Below, one piece after another: positions 46,010-56,954 of a DNA stretch of 64,000 nucleotides. The notes under the pieces are model-generated. The model ran no database searches. It saw only the letters and a list, made by a program, of their open reading frames with translations, and was not told where the DNA came from. The stretch spans positions 608,560-672,559 of the forward strand of contig JAQMRL010000042.1 of the NCBI GenBank assembly GCA_035578175.1, written 5' to 3'. Each line of letters starts with the position of its first letter. Position 1 is the first letter of the stretch. The stretch comes from Catonia carolina (lineage: Eukaryota; Arthropoda; Insecta; Hemiptera; Achilidae). A program made the translations under genes and the position numbers.

Positions 46010-46374
46010 GATTAATCTTGTTTCTCGCCTATATGGGTTGTTTTATTTCATCTGAGAGTGTTGCTGTGAACCTTTGTGTGAGAATTGTACTACGCGATGT
46101 CTCATTAATTTTGTAATTTTTTAAAGTTTACTGAGCAAGGGTGAGAAAGATAATTTGTTTAAAAAGGTTGTAATTCAGTTCAACAATTTGGAAAGTGACT
46201 TATTTTAATGCGTGTGTTAAGTTGGAGTTACTTTAAACAAAGTACCAAAACCTCGATCAGTTATCCTGGGTTCGAATCCCACTCAGGCATGGCATATTTT
46301 CATACGTTACAAAAAATCATTTCACCCTTCACCGTCTGCATTAGCAGTAATTGCAGAACAGTCGGACGTTAAAC

Positions 46375-46409
<35 letters not shown>

Positions 46410-46606
46410 ATCAGTTATCAAGTAAGCATTTTAACATTTTCAACACCTGAAAAGGCATTTTTTTAAGAACTTTTTCTGTGACATCCAAAATGAGTTTCCT
46501 GTTGTAATTAAATCATGTTCAGCAAGTTTTTAATTTTATTTTTTATTTTCAGGAGGGATGAACTGAAGATTTTGTCATCTGAATGATTAATTTTGTATGA
46601 ATAGTC
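46010..46606 (+). promoter_or_regulatory. 5' flank of plus-strand paralogue unit 2, with a SINE
   Basis: Second plus-strand copy of the conserved 5' region; interrupted only by the SINE at 46266-46409. Confidence 0.45.
46266..46409 (+). mobile_element. 5'-truncated tRNA-derived SINE
   Basis: Begins at a perfect B box CTGGGTTCGAATCCC, ends CGGACGTTAAACC plus ~29 A's; flanked by ATCAGTTATC (46256-46265, 46410-46419). Confidence 0.85.
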
Positions 46607-46663
46607 ATGGAAGTTAAACAGTTTGAAACAAAGATGAAAACTGAAGTGGTGCATCCAGAAATT
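46607..46663 (+). CDS. host gene paralogue (plus strand), start exon of unit 2
   Basis: 19 codons, MEVKQFETKMKTEVVHPEI, phase 0, donor GTAAGT. Same length, donor and 5' context (AGTC|ATGGAAGTT) as 28317-28373. The next recognised exon is 49013-49105. Between them are a Rep-A with duplicated flanks and an S2 element. Confidence 0.65.
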
Positions 46664-46886
46664 GTAAGTTAATGAGATTTTAATTGTTTTTATCTTTGAT
46701 AATGTTTTGCGTAGTTTGATGAGCAATTGTTTGAACGCTTGTTATACGTCAACTAGGAATGCTGTATAAGAGGTTGAACTACAGCCATGTCTGGTGTTTT
46801 CTTTGTCAAAATTAATTTTCATTTTTTTAATACTTCAAGGCCTGAGACTGACTTGACCTCTTTAAAGTTGTCTTGTGTTCCTTTTT

Positions 46887-47804
46887 ACTTTCTCTTGCCT
46901 ATATGAATATATAGGAAGGAAAGTATTGTTTTCATGTCAATTTTTCGAAATCTACTTTTCACCGGATCTATATGTTTTCAGACCCCCTGAACCCAAAAAA
47001 CATGTTTTTAGCGATTGGTCTTTGTGTCTGTGTGTTTGTATACAGAATATCTCAAGAACGGAACATCGTACGAACTTGAAACTTGAAACTTAAGTTACAT
47101 ACCACTACCGGACCCGACACGAACATTTTCATCAAAATCGGTCAACCGGAAGTAGTAGTTTATTCGTGTGATTTTTCACTTTTTTGTGATTTTCTTAAAA
47201 AGTTGTCCTACGTTTTTTTTAAAAATCGCCTCATTTACTAAACTTTTTATTCTCTACAAGTTAAGGTAGGCGCCATGTTTGCTGAAATTCTGGGTGAGGC
47301 TGTTTTCACGTAAAAACATTTTCTTTTTAAAATTACGGCTTTAATTGCATTTTAGCGCAAAAATTTATATAACAAAAGTTGTAGAGAATTTAAAATTCTA
47401 CAACTTTTATTACAAACATTTTTTTGTATATCGCTTAGTTTAGCGGTAATTAAAAATTTTCTGTTTTTTCTCATGAAAACGTGTGAAAAATCGATTTTTT
47501 TAAGATTTCGGCCTTAGTATGCATTTTATCACAAAAGTGTACCTAATCAAATTTATAGAAAATTAAAAGATACACAACTTTTATTTATAGCATTTTTTTC
47601 TACAGAGCTTAAATTAGCGAGAAAGAGTGATTTTTCCGTATTTTGAAGCCAAACAGGTCGATTTTCATTTTGCGTCTTTCACTCATGATTAAAATAAGGT
47701 TATGTTTTTTGAGGTTAGTTTTGTTGTTTATTTCTAATGTTAGGTTATATTGTTTAAATTACTTGCGTTGGCAAGAGAAAGTTGTGTGAGTGTTTCACAC
47801 CAGA
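46887..47804 (+). mobile_element. Rep-A flanked by ~65-bp direct repeats; unoccupied paralogous site known
   Basis: Complete element. Flanks 46823-46886 and 47805-47871 are two copies of one intron sequence (TAATACTT..., AGTTGTCTTGTGTTCCTTTT). In the minus-strand gene this sequence occurs once (28085-28165). Confidence 0.9.
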
Positions 47805-47871
47805 TTTTTTTAATACTTTAAGTACCTGAGACCGTCTTGAGCTCTTTAAAGTTGTCTTGTGTTCCTTTTTA

Positions 47872-48171
47872 TAAAACAATTCAGTATTAATAACAAGTAA
47901 TAACTGGTGGGTATTTTAGATACTAAAATGTGAACATGAAATGCCTTGTTAATATTGAATTGTAAGGTTATGAACGTCATGTATGAGCACCATTTGGTCA
48001 GGTTAGTCGTTTTTTTTTTGTTCAGATTTTATGTAAGCCATTTTATTATTTATTATGTGTTTAACAAAATGAGAAATTCACAAGATGAAAGAACCGTAAA
48101 ACTGATTCATGACATCCAGTTCAAGTCTGATTCTAATCTACCCATTTCTTATGAATCTAAACAGCATACAA
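47872..48171. other. intronic DNA of the plus-strand gene
   Basis: No features recognised; a 121-codon frame from 47946 runs into the S2 element and is not supported. Confidence 0.3.
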
Positions 48172-48575
48172 GTTGTTGTTTAGGTCATCAGCCTGTTGGC
48201 TGGTTAGAACGTGTAGAGGTTTTACTAAGTAAAACGAGGAGTGAGGTGGTTTACCATTGCCACAACTCACTGAATGGCAAAGTATGCTTATCAGCATGGC
48301 GGGCCCTCTGAAAAGCACATATTTTACACTCTGTAAATGACACCTTCACTTTATTCACCACAGGGTCCAACTGTATAATGAAATTCATTACTTTCAGAGG
48401 AGATAACTCTGATTAGTGTCACAGTACACCTCTACCTCTTACTGTTCTTAAATGATTCAGTCATTTAATTGGGTGACCATGTGATAAGAAACACAACTAT
48501 TTATTTTAGCCCTGCAACTAACAGAGTGAGTGTAAATAATTTGACACTCCACCTGTCGTCTGTTGTGGGCAGAAG
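48172..48575 (-). mobile_element. S2 retroposon
   Basis: TTGTTGTTTAGGTCATCAGC to CTGTTGTGGGCAG; complete in length, (AAC)n tail on the minus strand. Confidence 0.7.
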
Positions 48576-48611
48576 CATACAGGTAGAATTGTTATAAAGT
48601 TGTCTGAGAAA

Positions 48612-48850
48612 CTATATGTTGAACATTTTTTGTTCAACATATAAACAAAATGTTTATATGTTGAACAAAACATATAAACATTTGTTTATACGTTTGTTTA
48701 TATGTTTTGTTATATGTTTTGTTTGTTATATGTTTTGTTTGTTTATATGTTTTGTTCATATAAAACAAAACATATGTTTTGTTTTATATGAACAAAACAT
48801 ATGTTCAATGTTTATATGTAAACATTGAACATTGAACAATGTTTAATGTT
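48612..48850. repeat. cluster of self-complementary ACAAAACATATAAAC units
   Basis: Direct and inverted copies of TTTATATGTTTTGTT/AACAAAACATATAAA in mixed order, e.g. TATGTTGAACATTTTTTGTT. Low complexity but not a simple tandem repeat. Confidence 0.8.
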
Positions 48851-49012
48851 TAATGTTGTTAAATGGAGTTGTTTTAAATGGAGCCTGATAATGCAGACAA
48901 AGACCATTCTACTGAATCCATTAGAATTGTTGGAAGAATCACTCCTTCCTTTTCACAGCCACTTGTTTTATATTCTGATTTCTCGTAATTTGATTTTTCG
49001 TCTTCCCAACAG

Positions 49013-49105
49013 GAATCGGAAGGTGAGCATGAAGAGTTGGACGGTAGTAATATTTCTCACTTGGATGTAAATCCATTCGATTTTGTTTCTGTGAAAATGG
49101 AACAG
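49013..49105 (+). CDS. host gene paralogue (plus strand), exon 2
   Basis: 31 codons, phase 0, acceptor TCTTCCCAACAG and donor CAG|GTAAGA. Peptide starts ESEGEHEELDGSNIS and differs from the minus-strand exon 2 at one residue that I see (Leu for Pro at position 17). Such conservation amid heavily diverged introns points to selection or recent duplication. Function unknown. Confidence 0.72.
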
Positions 49106-49138
49106 GTAAGAAACCAGTTATGTTAATTATTGTATTTC

Positions 49139-49680
49139 ATGAAATAAAAGTATTGTTTTCATGTTGATTTTTCAAAATTTAGTTTTCACCGTATATACAT
49201 GTTTTCAGGCCCCCTGAACCCAAAAAACTTGAAAAAAAAATGGTTTTAGTGATTTGGTCTGTGTGTGAACAAAATATCTCAATAATGGAATATTGTACAA
49301 ATTTATTATTATTGTAATCCCTAATTTGTGTCAGTTGCAATCTGTTCAATTCAGACTCAGGTCGACCATTCCTGAGAGAGTATGGTTAATTGACACCCAA
49401 CCATCAAAGTACACCTCTAACCACTGTCTAGCATTCAAATCCGTATCAAAGTAACTACGTTTACTAGGATTCGAACCAGGAACCTTCGTCTCCGGAAAAT
49501 CAGCTGTTAAACAGCTGATTTTGGCGACGACTTTACCTCTAGACCAACCCGGTGGGTTACAAATTTGGAAACTTGAAAATTAAGTTAAGTACCACTAGAG
49601 AACCTGAAATGAAGATTTTCGTGAAAATCGATCAACTGAAAGTTTATTCATGAAATTTTTTATATATTAGCGACTTTTCA
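49139..49680 (+). mobile_element. old Rep-A in intron 2 of the paralogue
   Basis: Diverged left half of Rep-A (AAGTATTGTTTTCATGTTGA, then AAAATATCTCAATAATGGAA ...), orthologous in position to 24790-26105. Split by the S1 SINE. Confidence 0.75.
49305..49557 (-). mobile_element. tRNA-derived SINE S1
   Basis: Flanked by TACAAATTT (49296-49304, 49558-49566); B box GGTTCGAATCC on the minus strand, hairpin CAGCTGTTTAACAGCTG, (CAATAATAATAA) tail. Confidence 0.82.
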
Positions 49681-49788
49681 TGTGAGAGACAGGGTTCAGC
49701 ATTAGTTCGTTAGATTGATTATAACCTTGCTGGTGAGTTCAAGTTAATATGATTTTCATGGTCGATGAGCAATGCTGTTCCACATAAC

Positions 49789-50731
49789 GGGTGATTCAAA
49801 AAGAGCGCCGGTTTTTAAACGGCTGGTAAATTTTTGTTTATCGGTTGGCAACATTGTTAGACCTCATTTCTATTTCGGAGAACATTCCGATTGACGATTC
49901 AGTTGTAGTTTCTCTTGTTCGCAGTGTAATACTCTCGCAGTCTCTGTCTAACCATGGAGAAGTTTACTATTGCGCAACGAGTGGTTAATCGTCAAAACAT
50001 TTTACCAGAGTGGAGAGAGTTATGCGGCTACTGTCAGGTGACTTCGCGGTACTCTAGGACGTAATGAAGCACCGAATGAATCAACAGTTCGCAGGCTCAT
50101 GAAAAAGTTTTTTGAGACGGGTTTAACAGTCGACCTTAAAAATTCTGGACGTCGTCGTTCTGGCCGACCTGAGCAGAACGTTGCGTTGGTTCGTGACAGT
50201 GTGGCTGTTAGCCCAGCAAAATCAATACCTCGCCGTTCTCAACAAATGGGTTTAAGATGTTCTTCTGTACGGAGAATTCTTCGGTACGATCTCCAATATC
50301 ACCCGTATAAAATTCAGTTGACGCAACATTTGAAACTGGCAGACCACCAGAAGAGACGACAGTTTGTTGACTCGGTATTGAGAAAACGGCAGGATGATGA
50401 CACCTTCGCAAACAAAATCATTTTCAGTGATGAGGCGCACTTCCACTTAAACGGTTTTGTTAATAAACAGAACTGCCGTATGTGGGGTTTAGAAAACCCC
50501 ACATACGGAAACTTGTCCCACATAGTCGAAACTTGTCGTGCAGTAATATCCAATTTCATGGACAGAGTTGATGCATGCCAGCGCAGTAGAGGAGGACACA
50601 TGCATGACATCGTTTTTCATACATAAAATCGGAAGGTAAGATGAACTTGTTGATGTATTTATTTTCAGTTTTTCAATAAAATAAATCTCTTAATTTGATA
50701 TATCAAAACCGGCACTCTTTTTGAATCACCC
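49789..50731 (+). mobile_element. rosa-like DD41D element, copy D, deleted with a palindromic junction
   Basis: Both terminal repeats. Carries the same CGA-to-TGA change as copy B, an extra G early in the frame, and a deletion from within ENP (first Asp block) to near the C terminus. A perfect 15-bp inverted repeat lies at the deletion point (50476-50508). Confidence 0.9.
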
Positions 50732-50926
50732 TATATTTAGACCAATCAGAACGTTTTCCGCCGTCGCCAGATTGTACCTGACAAACATTACGCATGCATG
50801 CGTATAAGAGCCGCAATAGTTCACTCTCGTCTTGCATCTCATACAGAACACATCGATTGTAGAGTGCGTTAACATGCAATACTTTATAATATTGTGACAC
50901 TTATACTGCCCTGCTAAGAAAAAAAA

Positions 50927-51869
50927 TCTGGTGTGAAACACTCACACAACTTTCTCTTGCCAACGCAAATAATTAACAATATACCTAACATTAGTATTAA
51001 AACATTAGAAATGAACAAAAACTAACCTCAAAAACATAACCTTATTTTAATCATGAGTGAATGACGCAAAATGACAATCGAACTCAGTTTGGCTTAAAAA
51101 TACGGAAAATCACGCTTTCACGCTAAACTAGGCTCTGTAGAGAAAATGCTCTAAACAAAAGTTGTAGATCTTTTAATTTTCTATAAATTTAATTATATAC
51201 ACTTTTGTCGTAAAATGCATACTAAGACCGAAATGTTAAAAAAATCGATTTTTCTCACGTTTTCGTGAGAAAAAAAACAGAAAATCGCAAATTACCGCTA
51301 AACTAAACGTTATACAAAAAAATGTTTGAAACAGAAGTTGTAGGTTTTTAAATTCTCTACAACTTTTATTATATAAGTTTTTGCGCTAAAATTTATATTA
51401 AAGCCGTAATCTTAAAAAAACAACGTTTTTACGTGAAAACAGCCTCACCGAGAATTTCAGCAAACATGGCGCCTACCCTATCTTGTAGAGAATAAAAAAT
51501 TGAGTAAAATAGGCGATTTTAAAAAAAATCGTAGGACCAGTTTTTGAGAAAATCGCAAAAAACTGAAAAATTATACGAATTATACTACTTCCGGTTGACC
51601 GATTTTGATGAAAATGTTCATGTCGCGTCCGGTAGTGGTATGTAACTTAAGTTTCAAGTTTCAAGTTTGTACGATGTTCCGTTCTTGAGATATTCTGTTC
51701 ACACACAGACACACACACACACATACACACACACAGACCAATCGCTAAAAACATGTTTTTTGGGTTCAGGGGGTCTGAAAACATATAGATCCGGTGAAAA
51801 CTCGATTTCGAAAAATCGACATGAAAACAATACTTTCCTTCCTATATATTCATATAGGCAAGAGAAAGT
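50927..51869 (-). mobile_element. Rep-A, full length
   Basis: Both termini; interrupted (CA)n 51702-51736. Confidence 0.9.
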
Positions 51870-52015
51870 AAAAACAGTAACTGCAAATTTCTCGATTTTG
51901 AGTTTTATATGTATTCTTATGTTTTGGAGCACAAGGTATCTAGTGAACTTGTTAAAAAAAGCCCTACCTACAGCGGTTACTTAGATATCAAGGTATTCAA
52001 AAGCATTATCTACAT

Positions 52016-52470
52016 TCAAAAATAAATCTTTATCGAATGCATCCTGCAGTTTGAAATTATTTCTATTTCATATAATGAATTAATATAATAATTTCACTAA
52101 CCTTCTTTTTAAACTGCGTCACTTTTATTTTAATTTCTACTTACACATGTTTCGGTGGATCCACCATCATCAGAGTAAATGAAAATTGAAACTAAAAAAT
52201 TTTTTCACATTTATTTAAAATTTACAGAAGATGGTACATCTTCAGTCACTTGTATAAAACTGGTATAAAACTTTTATACAAGTGACTGAAGATGTACCAT
52301 CTTCTGTAAATTTTAAATAAATGTGAAAAAATTTTTTAGTTTCAATTTTTCATTTACTCTGATGATGGTGGATCCACCGAAACACGTGTAAGTAGAAATT
52401 AAAATAAAAGTGACGCAGTTTAAAAAGAAGGTTAGTGAAATTATTATATTAATTCATTATATGAAATAGA
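52016..52470. mobile_element. FB2 foldback element, intact palindrome
   Basis: Arms 52063-52259 and 52272-52469 are near-perfect complements around a 12-base spacer; a unique ~45-bp end (AATAAATCTTTATCG...) lies to the left. Flanked by CATTATCTA(C/A)AT (52004-52015, 52471-52482). Confidence 0.9.
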
Positions 52471-52584
52471 CATTATCTAAATGTTTTTGGCAGGCTTACA
52501 AAGGAAAAGAAGAGTACGCCTATATTCAGATACTAAGAGAAAAGGCAGTATCTGCACTATAGTTATTGCCTTATTTCTTAGTAA

Positions 52585-53358
52585 CGTTAAAGAAAGTAGA
52601 GAAGTGGATGTATTTATTCATAATAATAGTTTAGAGCATGTAGAAACAGTGAAGTTCCTGGGCGTATCTCTAGATAGATCTTTGTCTTGGGACTTCTATA
52701 CCAATCAAGTTTGTAGTAAAATATCATCTGGGGTATTTGCACTAAAACAAGTTGCCAGATTAAATGATAAAAAATTACTAATGGCAGCTTATCATGGCCT
52801 CATTCTGTCTCATATCCGTTATGGTATTTTAGTATGGGGTAATTCTAGCATGGGTAATATGAATAGGGTTTTTAACAATTCAAAAGAAAGCTATTAGGTG
52901 TATGGTGGGAGCTAACCAACTAACCTCATGCAGGCCACTATTTAAGGAGCTTAAATTGCTTACAGTTCCCTGTCTCTACATTTTTGAGGTGATTATGTAT
53001 GTTAGGCAAAATAATTTTATGCAGAATTTCAATGTTCACAATCATAACACGAGAAACAGGAATGATTATTATGTGGCTAATCACTCCACAAAATTGTTTG
53101 AACAAAAACCTACTTATGCAGGGAGAAAATTCATAAATAAATTACCCCAATCTTTAAAGTGTTGTGAGGATTTGAATTCCTTTAAAAAAAATTTAAAAAA
53201 TTACTTGATCGGTGAAACTTTTTATAGCATACAAGAATTTCTTTCTTGATAGTAGTGATACATAGTGTGTTTCTTATACGTATTTCAGGTGTTACATCTG
53301 ACGACATGTCCTATACTCCTCCTGGAGTCTCCAGGGCGCAAAAAGAAAAAAAAAAAAA
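52585..53358 (+). mobile_element. LINE L-J, 5'-truncated
   Basis: ORF2 C terminus: VKFLGVSLDRSLSWDFYTN, SHIRYGILVWGNSS, frameshift near 52880, then ANQLTSCRPLFKELKLL, HNHNTRNRNDYYVANHS, LPQSLKCCEDLNSF to 53249; 3' UTR CTCCTGGAGTCTCCAGGGCG and A tail. Less damaged than the 45070 copy. Confidence 0.88.
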
Positions 53359-53377
53359 AAGTATGCTACAGATACTG

Positions 53378-54868
53378 ATACTGATTTTTTACGCAGTAGA
53401 ATTTGATACTGAATTCATTTACTGCTTTGTATATCATTGTTGATTATTAATAAAAGTTTAAGGTTGCACCACCTTAAATATTATTGACCTGTGGACAAAT
53501 TATTGAATATGGATTTAAAAAAATTATAATAAAATATTGGGCACCAGCCTTAGCAGCCTGTAGAGCTTGAAAAAATTAAATAAATTAAACTATGTTTCCC
53601 TCTCCTACCAACCAACCAGGTATTTTTACCAGGCAAAAAAGCAGTAGACCTATCTGCTTATTACTTTCTCTTGCCTATATGAATATATAGGAAGGAAAGT
53701 ATTGTTTTCATGTCGATTTTTAGAAATCGAGTTTTCACCGGATCTATACGTTTTCAGACCCCCTGAACCCAAAAAACATGTTTTTAGCGATTGGTCTGTG
53801 TGTGTGTATACAAAATATCTCAAGAACGGAACGTCGTACGAACTTGAAACTTGAAACTTAAGTTACATACCACTACCGGACCCGACACGAACATTTTCAT
53901 CAAAATCGGTCAACCGGAATTAGTAGTTTATTCGTGTAATTTGTCACTTTTTTGCGATTTTCTCAAAAACTGGTCCTACGATTTTTTTTAAATCGCCTGG
54001 TTTACTACATTTTTTATCCTCTACAAGATATGGTAGGCGCCATGTTTGCTGAAATTCTGCGTGAGGCTGTTTTTACGTAAAAACATTTTATTTTTAAGAT
54101 TGCGGCTTTAATATGCATTTTAGCGCAAAACGTTATATAATAAAAGTTGTAGAGAATGTAAAATTCTACAACTTTTATTTCAAACTTTTTTTTTGTATAA
54201 CGCTTAGTTTAGCGGTAATTAGCGATTTTCTGTTTTTTTCCTCACAAAAACGTGTGAAAAATTGTTTATTTAATGATTTCGGCCTTAGTATTCATTTTAT
54301 GACACAAGTGTATATAATAAAATTTATAGGAAATTAAAAGACCTACAACTTTTATTTAAAGCATTTTTTCTCTACAGAGCCTAGTTTAGCGTGAAAGTGT
54401 GATTTTCCGTTTTTTTTAAGCCAAATTGAGTTCGATTTTCATTTTGCGTCATTCACTCATGATTAAAATAAGGTTATGTTTATTGAGGTTAGTTTTTGTT
54501 TATTTCTAATATTTTATTAATAATGTTAGGTTTATTATTAATTATTTGCATTGGCAAGAGAAAGTTGTGTGAGTGTTTCACACCAGATTTTTTTAAGTAG
54601 TAGAATTTGATACTGAATTCATTTACTGCTTTGTATATCATTGTTGATTATTAATAAAAGTTTAAGGTTGCACCACCTTAAATATTATTGATCTGTGGAC
54701 AAATTCTTGAATATGGATTTTAAAAAATTATAATAAAATATTGGGCACAAGCCTTAGCAGCCTGTAGAGCTTGAAAAAATTAAATAAATTAAACTATGTT
54801 TCCCTCTCCTACCAACCAACCAGGTATTTTTACCAGGCAAAAAAGCAGTAGACCTATCTGCTTTTTTA
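53378..54868. repeat. ~270-bp direct repeat flanking a Rep-A
   Basis: 53378-53661 and 54588-54868 are ~97% alike (GTAGAATTTGATACTGAATT ... GCAGTAGACCTATCTGCTT) and sit exactly at the two ends of the Rep-A at 53663-54587. Confidence 0.9.
53663..54587 (+). mobile_element. Rep-A between long direct repeats
   Basis: Both termini, short (GT)n. Junctions coincide with the ends of the 270-bp duplication. Confidence 0.92.
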
Positions 54869-54985
54869 ATTTGTTGTAACTAACTTTTTCAATTTTCAAC
54901 TTAAAAAAAGTTAAAAGACTTCCCTTTTTACCATAAAATCACAAAATCATGTTACATTAATATTGTGTTACAGCTGTCGAAAATA

Positions 54986-56329
54986 CCGGGTGAGCATAAA
55001 GTCTTGCCCTGATTATAAAAATTTATTGCAGAATAACTGTTTGACATAATAATTTAAATTTTATGCTGTTACATAGGTTAGTGTTAATAGTTTTTTTTAA
55101 GATTACTTACATTAGTAAACTTCAACGTGTGCCCCCTTGGTAGCTCGGAGAATGTCGAAGCGATATTCCAGTTCCCGCCAGGTGTTTTGTAACATGTGTT
55201 CTGTCACAGTACCCACAGCAGCTTGTATCCTAGCCTTCAGTTCGTCAACGTCAGCAACTGGTGTGGCGAAGACTCTATCCTTGATATAGCCCCAGAAAAA
55301 AAGTCAAGGGGAGTAATGTCTGGAGAGCGGGGTGGCCAGGGTGTTGGACCATCCCTTCCAATCCACCGATCCGGAAATGTTTCATCCAGGAAATTACGCA
55401 CTATCAAAGCCCAGTGGGGCGGTGCCCCATCTTGCTGGAAAATTATCCATGGTTGATATTCTTCTAACTGTGGTGCAATGAACTGTTGCAAAACATCTAA
55501 GTAAATGTTAGCGTTAATGGTGTTTTCCGTGAAGAAAAACGGCCCGAAAACCTTATTATGCATGAGGCCGCACCAAACATTCACATTTTTGCTGTCTCGT
55601 TGTAACTGTACAGTAGCATGTGGATTCTCTGATCCCCATATACGGACATTATGCCTATTTACCATTCCACTGACATGAAAGGTGGATTCATCGGTAAAGC
55701 ATATGCGATTTAAGTAATCGTTAGCGCCGTCAATCCTGTTGAGAATCTCAGTTGCGAATTCTGCACGTCTCAGCAAATTATTCGGTTGCAAGGCCTGCAC
55801 GATTTGCACTTTACAAGCATGCAACCTAAGCCTTTTATGAAGAATTTTCACCACACTTGCTTGCGGTATTTGAAGTTCACGTGATGCTTGACGAGTTGAT
55901 TTAGACGGACTACGTTGAAACGATTCCCGAACAAGATCAACAGTTGCTTCACTCACACTAGGCCTGCCACTTCTAGGAAGATCTTCAACGCTGCCTGTTT
56001 CTTTAAACCTTTCATACCATCGCTTTATTGATTTAACATCAGGAGGGCTGCGTCCATAAAAAGCCCGAAAATTACGCTGAACACTGATGGGCGATTTCGT
56101 TTCGTGAAACCAAAGCACACATTGTGCTTTCTCCTGCTTCAACGCCATTTCGCCAGCAACTAACGTGAACTAACAGACCATGTCATTGTTGAGGAGCACT
56201 AGCGCCATCTATTGGTCACAAAATCTACTAACAATAACCTATGTAACAGCGCCAGATTTAAATTATTACATCAAACGATTATTCTGTAATAAAATTTTAT
56301 AATCAGGGTAAGACTTTATGCTCACCCGG
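54986..56329 (-). mobile_element. second DD41D mariner-type element, nearly intact
   Basis: Terminal repeats CCGGGTGAGCATAAAGTCTT and complement, between TA 54984-54985 and 56330-56331. The transposase reads leftward from ATG 56148. Confidence 0.92.
55112..56148 (-). pseudogene. DD41D transposase, one frameshift near the C terminus
   Basis: From ATG 56148: HTH (ETKSPISVQRNFRAFYG, SGRPSVSEATVDLV), second HTH (STRQASRELQIPQASV), ICFTDESTFHVSG, IIFQQDGAPPHW and SPDITPLDFF; 41 residues between the second and third Asp by my count. The frame is lost in a T run at 55296-55302, right after the third Asp; the C-terminal ~60 residues (ELKARIQAAVG... KGAHVEVY) continue in another frame to TAA 55112. 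Only one lesion seen. Confidence 0.85.
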
Positions 56330-56331
56330 TA

Positions 56332-56609
56332 CTATAAAGCCATTTTCCCACACTTCAGCTTTTTGCACTTACTGCCTTCTTTCTTAGTAGGGCAGTATAG
56401 CTAAGGTCCGTTTCGGGATCTAGGTTATTAAATAATTAATACACTAAAGTTTACAATTACAAATATTTTTATTACACTAAACGATTTACAAAATAAACAA
56501 CAAACTAATTATAATGAAGTAATAAAATAAATAACTTAATAATTTACTTAAAATAAATAATAAACAATAAATAATTTAATTATTTACTTAGCACTACTTA
56601 CAATCAATT
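56332..56609. other. AT-rich unassigned DNA
   Basis: No features recognised. Confidence 0.3.
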
Positions 56610-56950
56610 TTTTAGAATTTATTGAACTTCGTACAACTTGTTAAAAGTGTAATTGAAATAGTCTCCGTGGGTCTTGATACATTGCTGCCAACGCGATTCC
56701 CATGCTGACCTTTCAGGTTTTTTTTGAGCTTTGAGTACAGGAACAAATCGCTCATGGTGGGTGTGGCAGGGTGGCAACCCCTATCCTAACCAGGTAGGCG
56801 GTGTGGGTCTCAACACTTTTGGTACAAACTTTCCTTATGTTCAAATTTTCGGAAATAATTTTGTGTACCATTGTCTTGCACATTTTGAGGTTTTCGGCGA
56901 TTTATCTTGCGCTCAAACGGCGGTTGGAGTTCAGAAGAATTTTATTTACT
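56610..56950 (-). pseudogene. fossil mariner transposase
   Basis: Minus-strand traces of a mariner: an HTH-like ARQIAENLKMCKTMVHKI followed by ENLNIRKVCTK, then, after a large loss, LFLYSKLKKNLKGQH and WESRWQQCIKTHGDYF, the usual mariner C terminus. Frames are broken throughout and no catalytic Asp survives. Confidence 0.6.
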
Positions 56951-56954
56951 TTCT

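Noticed and set aside
48616..48828. 70-codon membrane-like frame (Phe/Ile/Cys-rich)
   Set aside because: Falls entirely in the low-complexity ACAAAACATATAAAC tract.
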